From contig NZ_JBGSQX010000080.1 in the NCBI RefSeq assembly GCF_041737845.1, positions 1 to 64,000 on the forward strand: DNA of 64,000 bases. Direction: 5' to 3'. Shown in pieces: positions 38,216-46,991 of this stretch. Position numbers and translations under genes: made by a program. Under the pieces are notes generated by a model. That model ran no database searches, was not told the origin of the DNA, and saw only the letters and a program-made list of their open reading frames with translations. Numbering within the stretch: the first letter of the stretch is position 1; each line of letters starts with the position of its first letter. This DNA comes from Desulfococcus sp041737845 (GTDB lineage: Bacteria; Desulfobacterota; Desulfobacteria; Desulfobacterales; Desulfococcaceae).

Positions 38216-40341
38216 GGCGTTGTGGGTGCTATCCCCTCCCCTGCGGCGTTTACCTGTCGAGGCGCCTGGATTTCTTCGTCGGCCGCCATGCTTCGCTTCA
38301 CCCATCCGTCAATCCAGATGCCCAGCTCGCGGGTATCATCATTCTCGCCCAACACCTTGGGGATGAAGGTTCGGCTGACATTCAACTCCAGCCGGAGCCC
38401 TTCTCCCTTCAGGGATGGGTCAAGATCGACGAGGAGAGCGAAAGGCCCGCTGCGCTCGAACAAGACATCCTTCATGAGGCCCTCCGCGCCGGTGACGGTG
38501 AGACGGCACGGAAGAACATGATTGGGGACATATCCGCTAAGGAGCAGCCGATCCGCGCCCATACCCGATGCGATGGCCACCCCTGCCTTTCGGCCGATCC
38601 AGCCGTCTTCCCACCGCCCCTCCCAGAGAAGGTCAGGGGATTGGGCCGCTTCGGTCCCGTCATGGATCGGGGTTCCCGCGACCTGATACAGTTCGTATCC
38701 AAAGGTATAGTCCTTCAATCCTATGCCGGATGGATGTATCTCAATGCCTTTCCATCCAAAAGTTTGGCCGGAAACCCGTTCCATGGCGAAATCCCCACCG
38801 CCGTATCGCGTGTTGAGCAGAGTGAGAATTTCTGCGGGATCCTGGCCGCCACGGGGACTGATTCCCCGTAACACCCATCTTGACGGGCGCGCGCCTGTAT
38901 CCATAAGAATGAAATCCCCTTGTTTCGGGACGAATGCGTCTCTGTCCGGAATCTTGGTGACACCGTGAAGGCGCAGCACCTCCGGCGTCAGTTCCAGGTC
39001 TTGAACAAAGCTCTTGATTCCCGTCACCTGCAGACTTTCCCGGCCATGGATATTCCGGACGAGAATATTCGCCTGGGTCACGGGCTCCTCCCAAAAAGTC
39101 CAGTCTACGGCCAAGAGTCGCTGTCCGGGCGATGCCGCGCTCATATAATCGGTGATACTATCCGTGAAGATTTTATCCTGGGCGATCTGGGCTCGGGCAA
39201 TGTAGATGAAATAGGGAACGGAATAGAGCCTGGTAAGAAAGAAAATCCCCCCGAGGATAATGATGAACCGCCTGGATGATGCCAGCGGCGCCATTGAGAC
39301 AAAGAGGATCCCTGCGATCGAGAAGAGTGCGGCGGGAATCAGCAGATAATATCCCATCGGCCAACGCCAGATCAGTTGGCCCCCCATATAAGCCGCTCCG
39401 GTCATGAAGAGGGCAATGCTGAAAACCGTCCTATGGATGTCGCCGTGAACCTGAGATCTCACCAAGGCACCAAAAGAGATGAACCAGGCTGCTCCGGCTG
39501 CCAGCCCCATAAGAATGACATCCGGCGTCTGGGTCAGATAATACTCCAGATTGCTCAGCACCAGGCTCATGGTTATCGGGTAGGTGGTATATTCGCTCGA
39601 TGCATCGGGAGGAACCAGGAGATACGCGGTCAGCCGGACGATCCCGATCGATACGAGCGACGCTGTCAGCAGCCGGAGATATGTCCGGCAGACAGAATCG
39701 GCATCACCCGCGTTCCAGACTTTTTTCAAAAGCCACGCCGCCACGACCCCTGAAAACGCAAAAACGACGAAAACAACAGCCGTCTCCTTGAAAAGGAGAG
39801 CGACGACCGCGAGCAGCGCCCATGCCAACCATGCAACACCATCGGCGATTCCCGCCGCCCGGGAGCCCCTCCCGGTCCATCGAAAAGCCGCACAGAAGCA
39901 GCACATCAGCAACAGCAGCAGCAGCAGGATGGGGTCCGCCTTTCCCAGGGTATAAGCGTTTTCGGCGACAGGAGATGATGTCAGAACGAGGAAGGCCGCG
40001 GCAAGACCCCAACGGGGCGACTTGGACCATCCGGCGACCACCCGGAAGGCCAGCATCGCGATAATCAGAAACACCAAGGATTGAACAAGATAAAACCCCC
40101 GCAGATGAAACCCGAAAAATTGGTGAAAAATAGCATAATACAGGTTATAGGCCGGACGAAACCGCCCCGAGTCGCTGTTGGGCATCAGCAGCATCGGATC
40201 CTCGGAAATGGTCGCTCCGACCCAGAGATTCGTGGGATCATCCAGGTAGCACCAGTTGGGGAAAAAAACGGATGGCAAGATGAACACGGCCCAGATGCCC
40301 ATCACCATCAGCGGATACCGGATATGCTTAGGTTCATTCAT
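38212..40341 (-). CDS. GT-C-type membrane glycosyltransferase (GtrC-like)
   Basis: The 709-residue protein has roughly ten to twelve hydrophobic segments in the first 430 residues and a soluble C-terminal part of about 260. The first extracytoplasmic loop NWCYLDDPTNLWVGATI contains paired aspartates, as in GT-C enzymes that use polyprenyl-phosphate sugars. It directly follows a GtrB-like and a GtrA-like gene, so it may be the transferase that decorates the glycan in the periplasm. The ATG at 40341 lies four bases after the GtrB stop. No closer family is recognised. Confidence 0.72.
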   Translation of the reverse strand: MNEPKHIRYPLMVMGIWAVFILPSVFFPNWCYLDDPTNLWVGATISEDPMLLMPNSDSGRFRPAYNLYYAIFHQFFGFHLRGFYLVQSLVFLIIAMLAFRVVAGWSKSPRWGLAAAFLVLTSSPVAENAYTLGKADPILLLLLLLMCCFCAAFRWTGRGSRAAGIADGVAWLAWALLAVVALLFKETAVVFVVFAFSGVVAAWLLKKVWNAGDADSVCRTYLRLLTASLVSIGIVRLTAYLLVPPDASSEYTTYPITMSLVLSNLEYYLTQTPDVILMGLAAGAAWFISFGALVRSQVHGDIHRTVFSIALFMTGAAYMGGQLIWRWPMGYYLLIPAALFSIAGILFVSMAPLASSRRFIIILGGIFFLTRLYSVPYFIYIARAQIAQDKIFTDSITDYMSAASPGQRLLAVDWTFWEEPVTQANILVRNIHGRESLQVTGIKSFVQDLELTPEVLRLHGVTKIPDRDAFVPKQGDFILMDTGARPSRWVLRGISPRGGQDPAEILTLLNTRYGGGDFAMERVSGQTFGWKGIEIHPSGIGLKDYTFGYELYQVAGTPIHDGTEAAQSPDLLWEGRWEDGWIGRKAGVAIASGMGADRLLLSGYVPNHVLPCRLTVTGAEGLMKDVLFERSGPFALLVDLDPSLKGEGLRLELNVSRTFIPKVLGENDDTRELGIWIDGWVKRSMAADEEIQAPRQVNAAGEGIAPTTP

Positions 40342-40345
40342 GACT

Positions 40346-41263
40346 TCATACCGACATCTGTTTGATGACATAGGTCGGTCTCCGTTTGGACTCAATGAAC
40401 ATTTTTCCGAGATATTCGCCTATCAATCCCAGGGATATCAATTGAATCCCGCCCAGCAGCAGGATGGTCATCAGCAAAGAAGCCCAACCGGGCGTAGCCA
40501 GTTTTGTAAAAAGCTTCACATAGGCGGCATACAGAAGATATGAAAACGAGATGATGGAGCAGAAAAGACCTGTAAACGTTGCAACCCGAAGGGGAAAGAT
40601 GCTGAAGGAGGTAACCCCCTCGATGGCGAATGAGACCATCTTGACCAGGGAGTATTTGCTGCGCCCCGAGAACCTCGGCTGGGCCGTGTATTCGATTCCT
40701 GTCTGCCTGAAGCCAAGCCAGGATACGAGCCCTCTTATAAAAAGCCAGTTTTCCTGAAATTTCTTCAATTCATCGACCACTTTTCTATCCAGCAGGCGGA
40801 AATCGGCAGCTCCGAGAGGAATCTCGATTTCCGAGAGCCAATTGATGAGGAGATAAAACGCCTTCGATGTCGCCCGCTTGAAAAAACCAGTGCCCGGAGA
40901 GTCTCTCCGGATGGTATAAACGACATCATATCCCTCTTTCCACTTCTCTATCAGCTTACCGACCAGCTCAGGAGGATGCTGCATATCAGCGTCCATGCTG
41001 ATCACACACTCCCCCATGGCATGATCCAGGCCTGCCTTGAGCGCTTTCTGATGACCGAAATTCCGGGACAACGAGATATACTTCACAAATTTTTCCGTCT
41101 TCATGATCCCTTGAATCTCGGCAAGGGTTTGATCCGTACTGCCGTCATCGACAAAAATAAGCTCAAAATCCGCCTTTCCCTCAAGGCAGGCTTTTAATTT
41201 GACGACGATCTCCTCGATATTGCCCGCCTCGTTATAAGCTGGAATTACGATCGATATCACCAT
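40346..41263 (-). CDS. GtrB/ArnC-like polyprenyl-phosphate glycosyltransferase
   Basis: This is a GT2 enzyme with two C-terminal membrane segments (about residues 225-295), the pattern of GtrB, ArnC and DPM synthases that make undecaprenyl-phosphate sugars. Motifs are VISIVIPAYNEAGNIEEI, LIFVDDGSTDQT, SMDADMQHPPEL (DxD) and RDSPGTGFFKRATSKAFY. The start at 41263 has an AGAGGAT site. An ATG six codons earlier is also possible. Base composition is clearly more AT-rich than the flanking glycosyltransferase genes. Confidence 0.88.
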   Translation of the reverse strand: MVISIVIPAYNEAGNIEEIVVKLKACLEGKADFELIFVDDGSTDQTLAEIQGIMKTEKFVKYISLSRNFGHQKALKAGLDHAMGECVISMDADMQHPPELVGKLIEKWKEGYDVVYTIRRDSPGTGFFKRATSKAFYLLINWLSEIEIPLGAADFRLLDRKVVDELKKFQENWLFIRGLVSWLGFRQTGIEYTAQPRFSGRSKYSLVKMVSFAIEGVTSFSIFPLRVATFTGLFCSIISFSYLLYAAYVKLFTKLATPGWASLLMTILLLGGIQLISLGLIGEYLGKMFIESKRRPTYVIKQMSV

Positions 41264-41360
41264 GGGTATCCTCTGGATCATTTCCCGATGCCGATGTCAA
41301 CCGGCATGATACGGCTATGCGCACACGATGCTGCAATCGTATTTTTCAGCATTGTTTCAA

Positions 41361-41753
41361 TCATCTGAAGACCCAATATCTGTTGGCCGCATAATTGATA
41401 ACGGTTATACCGGCCATCACAAAAACCCAGCTGACTGTTGGATTATTATTGAATACATCAACGAGAACATGAATCATATACACGCTGAGCAGCAGCATGA
41501 CCGACTGTAAAATAAGAAAGAGAATAAAATTACGTACGGCCTTATCGTGGCTTTTGAATGTCCATTTTCGATTCCAATGGAAACTCCAGGCAATTCCCGC
41601 GCCATAGCTGAAACACTGGGATATTGATGCATTGTTTACAAACAACAGATAGTACGCCGCCATAAATACGATATAGGATATGACCGTATTTGAAATGCCG
41701 ACAATGACGAAACGATAAAAGCTGTTATCGAAATTGTGGGCGAAATTTCTCAT
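41361..41753 (-). CDS. GtrA-family membrane protein
   Basis: From the ATG at 41753 the protein has 130 residues and four hydrophobic segments: YRFVIVGISNTVISYIVFMA, then a segment before YGAGIAWSFHWNRKWTF, FILFLILQSVMLLLSV, and VFVMAGITVINYAANRYWVF. This is the GtrA pattern. GtrA is thought to flip undecaprenyl-phosphate sugar made by GtrB. A TTG frame from 41825 adds 24 residues without family resemblance. By eye it is only about 40-44% GC, against 65-70% next door, suggesting recent acquisition. Confidence 0.85.
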   Translation of the reverse strand: MRNFAHNFDNSFYRFVIVGISNTVISYIVFMAAYYLLFVNNASISQCFSYGAGIAWSFHWNRKWTFKSHDKAVRNFILFLILQSVMLLLSVYMIHVLVDVFNNNPTVSWVFVMAGITVINYAANRYWVFR

Positions 41754-41906
41754 GACCGCGATGGCGGACCACACAGGCCGTTCTCTTGAAAATAAATCGC
41801 CAATGGCGGTGATATCCTGAGGCAATACATTATGGTTATCGATCCAATGTCATTACCCTGAACGGCGCTGCTCTCTCACAGACCCTGCATGATGAAAGGC
41901 GATGGA

Positions 41907-43055
41907 TCAGGTTTCATCCATCAGCCGGCGGTAAACGGCCAGGGTCCGGGCCGCGCTCCGCTCCCAGGAGAATTTCCGGGATTGGCAGTCGGCCCGCTGT
42001 TTCAGGGTCTCCCGCAGACCGGCGTCGGCCGCAAGCCGCCCAAAGGCGCGGGCGATATCCGAAACATCCCATGGATCCACATACAGGGCCGCGTCTCCCG
42101 CCACCTCCGGCAGGCTGGTGTCATGGGAGGTGATGACCGCGGCCCCCAGGGTCATGGCCTCCAGCACCGGGAGGCCGAAGCCTTCGTATAGGGAAGGATA
42201 GACGAAGGCGAAACAGTTCCGGTAGAGCCAGATCAGCTCTTCGTCCGCGACATAGCCGAGGGGCATGACCTCTCCTTGCAGTCCCAGCGAATGGATGTAG
42301 GCCTCGAGATCCTCCTCCATCCATCCTTGGCCTCCGGCCAGCACCAGCGGAAAGGCGTCCTTCGCGCCGTTCCGGTATTCGGCATAGGCCGCGAGCATCC
42401 GCCGGAGGTTCTTCCGGGGCTCCAGGGTGCCGACGCTCAGCCAGAATTCACCCGGATGGAACCTTTCGGATCGGCCCGAAGGGGCCCCGGTGGCCTGATC
42501 CGGCCCGAACCGGCTGCCCAGGGGAACCACCGTGATGCGATCCGGGGGATAATGGGGGAACACCTCCAGAAAACTCTCCCGGGAAAAGGCCGAAACCGCG
42601 ATGATGGCGTCCGCATGCAGGGACGCCCGGAAGACCCCGTTGAAGCAGATCCACCGGTTCTGTTCGGTGGTGAACTCCGGATGCATGAGAAAGCTGATGT
42701 CGTGCAGGGTGTAGAGCAGCCGCGCGCGGGTCAACCCCGTTGGGCAGAAGAAATTATTGGCATGGATGATATCCGGGCTGCCCAGGGCGTCTTCCTTTTC
42801 GGGGGTCATCCCCTCCCAGAAGATCCGGCCTTCATCCGGGTTCCGGCCGACGGGAATCCGCCTGACGCGGGGATGTTCGACCCTTGTCGTGGTCTTGAGG
42901 GCGTCCGGGTCCCGGAAGTCTCCGCCGAAATGGGGGTACAGGAGATAGGCGTTCTCCGGATCCGTCCGGATCAATGCCCGGATCAGGGCATCCGCCACAA
43001 ACCCGCATCCGGCCTTGTTGTTCCCGGTCTGGCTGACGTCAAAACCGATTTTCAT
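41907..43055 (-). CDS. Glycosyltransferase, GT4 family
   Basis: This GT-B glycosyltransferase has 382 residues from an ATG behind AGGGGGG. It opens MKIGFDVSQTGNNKAGCGFVADALIRAL and has FWLSVGTLEPRKNLRRMLAAY and SLYEGFGLPVLEAMTLGAAV, the same subgroup as the genes at 37112 and 44013. The three share the LEPRKN or SLYEGFG motifs and may have arisen by duplication. An 81-base gap, without a clear promoter, separates it from gtrA downstream. Confidence 0.9.
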   Translation of the reverse strand: MKIGFDVSQTGNNKAGCGFVADALIRALIRTDPENAYLLYPHFGGDFRDPDALKTTTRVEHPRVRRIPVGRNPDEGRIFWEGMTPEKEDALGSPDIIHANNFFCPTGLTRARLLYTLHDISFLMHPEFTTEQNRWICFNGVFRASLHADAIIAVSAFSRESFLEVFPHYPPDRITVVPLGSRFGPDQATGAPSGRSERFHPGEFWLSVGTLEPRKNLRRMLAAYAEYRNGAKDAFPLVLAGGQGWMEEDLEAYIHSLGLQGEVMPLGYVADEELIWLYRNCFAFVYPSLYEGFGLPVLEAMTLGAAVITSHDTSLPEVAGDAALYVDPWDVSDIARAFGRLAADAGLRETLKQRADCQSRKFSWERSAARTLAVYRRLMDET

Positions 43056-43098
43056 CGCCCCCCCTTGCAAGGTGTCGGCGTCCTGGCGCACGCCGGAT

Positions 43099-43995
43099 TC
43101 ATCCGAACTGGCGGACCACGTTTTTCAACGAGCCCAGCAGCCAGCCCGCCATGGTCATGAATTCCCGCGGGGAAATCTTTCTTTTCCAGTGAAAGAAGGC
43201 GTACATGGCCTGGCCTACCAGCCGCACGACGAATTCCAGGTTTTGCGAGGGGTGGGCGCGGTCGAGCCCTCTCTGATCCGCCTTTACATGAGCGTACCCG
43301 TAAATCCATTTGACCGGCACCGCCCCCAGGGTCCGCTTCAGCATGTCGTTCATCTCCCGGTGGACGGCGACCCTTGCCCCGAGCGTCTTATTGCTGTCGT
43401 ACATCCGCGATCCGGCGAGAAACCGGTTCATGCGGGCGAAGGGCGTCGTCCGGCCGATGCGCAGCCAGTATTCGTAGTCCATGCAGTATTGAAGGCGGTC
43501 GTCCAGGAGCCCGACCCTTTCCGCCAGGCTTCGCCGGAAAAAAACCGACGGCTGGCAGATGAAGCAGATCTCCTTGAGCCGCTCATAATCCCAGTCCTCG
43601 GTATAGTAGGGCTCGATGATCCGGTCCTCCGCGTCGATATGATGGGCGTCTCCGTAAAGGATGTCCACGTCTGGGCGGGCCTCGAAGTATTCCAGGACGG
43701 CGGCCAGGGCCCCGTCATAGTAGACATCGTCGCTGTTGAGCCACCCGATGATCTCCCCCCGGGACCTCCGGATACCCTTGTTGACGGCGTCGGCCTGCCC
43801 CCTGTCGGGTTCGGAGGTCCACTGGACCCGATCCCCGTAACGCTTCAGGATATCGACCGTGCGGTCCCGGCTGCCCCCGTCGACGATGATGTATTCGAGC
43901 CCCGGTATCTTCTGCTTGAGCACGCTTTCGATGGTTCTTTCGATAAAGATCCCCTGTTTGTAGGAAGGGGTAACGATGCTGATGGATGGGGCCAC
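43099..43995 (-). CDS. Glycosyltransferase, GT2 family
   Basis: This inverting GT-A glycosyltransferase has 298 residues. It opens VAPSISIVTPSYKQGIFIER and has IIVDGGSRDRT and WLNSDDVYYDGA, the latter carrying the DxD-equivalent. The start is a GTG at 43995 with AAAAGGAGC eight bases upstream, just after the previous stop. A longer ATG frame lies inside the upstream gene and is rejected. It resembles the GT2 domain of the coiled-coil protein at 45633, suggesting related sugar linkages. The C-terminal 70 residues are basic. Confidence 0.88.
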   Translation of the reverse strand: MAPSISIVTPSYKQGIFIERTIESVLKQKIPGLEYIIVDGGSRDRTVDILKRYGDRVQWTSEPDRGQADAVNKGIRRSRGEIIGWLNSDDVYYDGALAAVLEYFEARPDVDILYGDAHHIDAEDRIIEPYYTEDWDYERLKEICFICQPSVFFRRSLAERVGLLDDRLQYCMDYEYWLRIGRTTPFARMNRFLAGSRMYDSNKTLGARVAVHREMNDMLKRTLGAVPVKWIYGYAHVKADQRGLDRAHPSQNLEFVVRLVGQAMYAFFHWKRKISPREFMTMAGWLLGSLKNVVRQFG

Positions 43996-44012
43996 GCGGT
44001 CACGCTCCTTTT

Positions 44013-45617
44013 TTACGAATGCTTCAACAATGATACGCTTTCTCCGTCCGGAGAGACGACGGAGCACCCTCGGCAGATCACCCCCAGCCTGCGATTATCC
44101 GGCCCCATGCCGCACAGGGCGGGCTGGAACACGGGTGAAACGATGAGGGAGACTTCTCCCCGGCGGGCGGGCAGCGGCAAGGAAAGCACCCGCTCCTCCC
44201 CCCTGGCCAGACGCTCCCGCCGGACCCGCTTTCCGTTTTCGATCACCGATACAAGGCGCCTTCCGCCGGGCAGCTCCACCGGTGCCTCCAGGAGAATTTC
44301 CAGACGACGGCCGTCGGGCCCCGGGCCGTAGGTGATGGACACCTCCTCCGCCGTCCATCCGTCCTCGAACATCCCGGCCACGCCGTCTGCAAGCCCTGCG
44401 GGGCAGCCCAGGGCCTCCCGGAAGACCTCCAGGTATCCCCGGATCATCCTTTCGGACCGGTATTGCTGGGCCCGCAGTCTTCCCCGGCCTGCCAGGTCCG
44501 CCGCCAGGGACGGGTCTCCGGTAATCCGCGCCATGGCCGCCACCATCTCCCCGGGCTTCCTGGGATCAAAGAAGAGGGCCGCATCCCCCGCGACCTCGGG
44601 AAGGCTCGTGACATTGCTGCACAGCACCGGCTTCCCCAGGGACATGGCCTCGACCACGGGGATCCCGAAGCCTTCATACAGGGACGGAAAGATCAGAAAC
44701 CGGCTTCCCTGCCAGACAACGTCCAGCTCCTCCTGGGGCAGAAACCCCAGAAAGTGAACGTGCTCCCGGATCCCCATCCCTGCCGCGGCCTGTTTGAGAA
44801 GACGCTCCTCATCCACCAAAGCCCCGGTGAAGGCGAGGTCCGGGGCCAGGTCCGGATGCCGGTGCCGAAACATGCCGTAGGCCGTCAGCAGCATCCGGTG
44901 GTTTTTGTGGGGCCAGAAATTGGCGGGATAGAACATATAGGGCCGCTGATGAATCCCCAGCCTTTGCAGCACGGCCTGTCGGGTCTCCGGCGGGATGTCC
45001 GCACCCAGGCGCGACTGGATGCAGTTGTAGACGACATGGGTCTTTTCCGGGTCCGCGTTCAGGTGGCGGAGGACCGAATCCCGAACATTTTCGGAGATGC
45101 AGACGATCCGGCCGGCCTTGGCACGCACGTCCGCCATGAAAAGGTTCCGGGTCTCGATCTCTTTCTCCGGGAAGAACTGGGGATAATCCTTGTGCTGCAT
45201 GTCGTGGATCACCGATACGGTCGGGATCCCCGGCTCGATATGGGTGGGCGCCGTAAACGGACAGAAGAGCAGGTCCACGCCGCGGGACGTGAGGGAACGC
45301 CTTCGGGCGAAGGTCCCCCGGGGAACCTTCCGCCTCACGATGGCCGCAAGTTTCCGGAGCACCCTGCCCGTTCGCCCGTGAAAGCGGTCCAGAAATGCGG
45401 ACCGCGACGGCGATTTATCCAGGATCAGGAGACGCGTCATGGTCGGCGCCTCCAGACCGGCCAGTTCGTCGTGGTTCCACGAGGCCGTCAGGAGCAGAAA
45501 CCGGTGATCCCCAGCCTCGCGCTGAAACGCCCGCAGGAGTTCCAGGGTCAGGATCTTGACGCCCCCGTTCTCGCCGCCGGGCATCATGGGGGTCACATCG
45601 ACTGCAATCAGCGCCAT
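44013..45617 (-). CDS. GT4 glycosyltransferase with C-terminal beta-rich extension
   Basis: Residues 1-390 are a GT4 enzyme: MALIAVDVTPMMPGGENGG, then YMFYPANFWPHKNHRMLL, then SLYEGFGIPVVEAMSLGKPV as the donor site. Residues about 395-534 are an added domain rich in short beta strands and glycine (ITYGPGPDGRRLEILLEAP, RLARGEERVLSLPLP), ending in a cysteine pair region (GVICRGCSVVSPDG). That module is not recognised. It could bind the glycan. The gene sits 15 bases after the coiled-coil GT2. Confidence 0.87.
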   Translation of the reverse strand: MALIAVDVTPMMPGGENGGVKILTLELLRAFQREAGDHRFLLLTASWNHDELAGLEAPTMTRLLILDKSPSRSAFLDRFHGRTGRVLRKLAAIVRRKVPRGTFARRRSLTSRGVDLLFCPFTAPTHIEPGIPTVSVIHDMQHKDYPQFFPEKEIETRNLFMADVRAKAGRIVCISENVRDSVLRHLNADPEKTHVVYNCIQSRLGADIPPETRQAVLQRLGIHQRPYMFYPANFWPHKNHRMLLTAYGMFRHRHPDLAPDLAFTGALVDEERLLKQAAAGMGIREHVHFLGFLPQEELDVVWQGSRFLIFPSLYEGFGIPVVEAMSLGKPVLCSNVTSLPEVAGDAALFFDPRKPGEMVAAMARITGDPSLAADLAGRGRLRAQQYRSERMIRGYLEVFREALGCPAGLADGVAGMFEDGWTAEEVSITYGPGPDGRRLEILLEAPVELPGGRRLVSVIENGKRVRRERLARGEERVLSLPLPARRGEVSLIVSPVFQPALCGMGPDNRRLGVICRGCSVVSPDGESVSLLKHS

Positions 45618-45632
45618 GGTCGTCCGATTTTC

Positions 45633-46985
45633 CTACGCCTCGGGGGTGTCCGCGGGCTGGGGGGAGATCATGCCGAGCTTTCTCAGGACCCGGACGGGCA
45701 TCCGGGTCGCCAGGTGGTCGTAGCGCCGGCCGAGGGCCTCGATCTGCCGCGCCTGGTCCTGGATGACCTCAAAGCGTGCGGCCCGGTCCGCCTCGCTCTC
45801 CGCAAGCAGGGCGCCCAGCTCCTCGATCTGGATCCTCCGGGCGTCGCGATCCGCCTCGCTCTCCGCGAGCTGCTTCCCGATCGACTCGACCTGCGCAAGG
45901 CGGGCGTCGCGGTCCGCCTCGCTCTCCTTCAATTGGGCGATGAGGCCCGTGATCTCCTCATCCCGCGTATGGATAACCCGGTGAAGCGCTTCCAGTTTTT
46001 CCTCCAGACCCGTCAGATACCCTTTTCGCTCTGCCGCGACGGCGGCCATCTCCGCCAGCGGATCGGCGCCCGCGGTCCGCTCGGGAAAGCCGTAGTCACT
46101 GTCGGAGAAGAGGCTCAGGGGGATCAGGTTTTCCGTGTGCAGAAATTCAAGCGCCCGCTGGAAATCCTTCGAGAAAAGGCCCGTGGCGCGATCCTCCCGG
46201 GTCAGCCCCTGGAGGGTGATGATGATGTAGTAGAGGACGCCGGGCGTGGCCGGGAGCCCCGTATGGCCGGCGATGACCCTTGCAATCTCGGCGCACCGCT
46301 CCATGCCGCCGGAAAGGGATTTGGTCTCCCGGTACTCCCGGGAGGCCGCGACCGGGTGATCCACCGGGGCCGCGGGATACGCCTTGGCCAGGCGGATCCA
46401 GAGATCGTAGTCCATGCAGTATTTCAGCCCCTCGTCCAGAAGGCCCACGGAGAAAAGCGGGTCCCGCCGGATAAAAACCGTGGGCTGCAGGATGTAATCA
46501 AACCCGTAGACCAGGGCCGCAACGTCGAAGACGGGCTTGTGGGGCCAGAAGTTGCCGATAAGTCCGCCCTCCCGGTCCACCCGGATGCCGGTGCCAAAGA
46601 AGAAGCCCGGCAGTTTACCGTCTGCGGACAGCTCGCGGTGCTTTTCCGCCACCGCCTCAAAGGCCCCCGGAAGGTAATAATCGTCGGAGTTCATCCACGC
46701 CACCAGCTCACCTGTGGCCCGGCGGAACCCCTTGTTGACGGCGTGGCTCTGGCCGTTGTCCGGGGCGCTCTCCCAGAAGGCCAGATGCTTCTCATACCGC
46801 TGGATGATCTCGATGCTCCCGTCCGTCGAGCCGCCGTCCATGATCATGTATTCCAGGTTCGGGTATCCCTGGTCCAGGACGCTTTCGATCGCCTGGACAA
46901 GGAACCCTGCCTGGTTATAGGACGGGGTGATGATGGAAATCCTGGGGGATGCGTCAGGGTGATGTTTCATCGTGTGCAGAACCAT
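45633..46985 (-). CDS. GT2 glycosyltransferase with C-terminal coiled coil of 21-residue repeats
   Basis: Residues 10-250 are a GT-A domain (PRISIITPSYNQAGFLVQ, YMIMDGGSTDGS, WMNSDDYYLPGA). After a helical linker, residues about 325-425 form a coiled coil. Residues 351-413 are three tandem copies of a 21-residue unit, each with L-x-ESEADR-x-AR, exactly three heptads long. The C terminus (ATRMPVRVLRKLGM) is a short basic amphipathic helix. The protein could be a polymerase whose rod sets chain length, together with the next gene. The ATG at 46985 lacks a clear ribosome site, and an ATG five codons later is an alternative. Confidence 0.88.
   Translation of the reverse strand: MVLHTMKHHPDASPRISIITPSYNQAGFLVQAIESVLDQGYPNLEYMIMDGGSTDGSIEIIQRYEKHLAFWESAPDNGQSHAVNKGFRRATGELVAWMNSDDYYLPGAFEAVAEKHRELSADGKLPGFFFGTGIRVDREGGLIGNFWPHKPVFDVAALVYGFDYILQPTVFIRRDPLFSVGLLDEGLKYCMDYDLWIRLAKAYPAAPVDHPVAASREYRETKSLSGGMERCAEIARVIAGHTGLPATPGVLYYIIITLQGLTREDRATGLFSKDFQRALEFLHTENLIPLSLFSDSDYGFPERTAGADPLAEMAAVAAERKGYLTGLEEKLEALHRVIHTRDEEITGLIAQLKESEADRDARLAQVESIGKQLAESEADRDARRIQIEELGALLAESEADRAARFEVIQDQARQIEALGRRYDHLATRMPVRVLRKLGMISPQPADTPEA
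45747..45935 (-). repeat. Three 63-base tandem repeats encoding 21-residue coiled-coil units
   Basis: Three in-frame 63-base units encode residues 351-413 of the GT2 protein. Units one and two share 13 of their first 15 or so residues. The third is slightly diverged. In-frame gain or loss of units would change rod length by exact heptad multiples. Confidence 0.85.
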
Positions 46986-46991
46986 TCTGGA

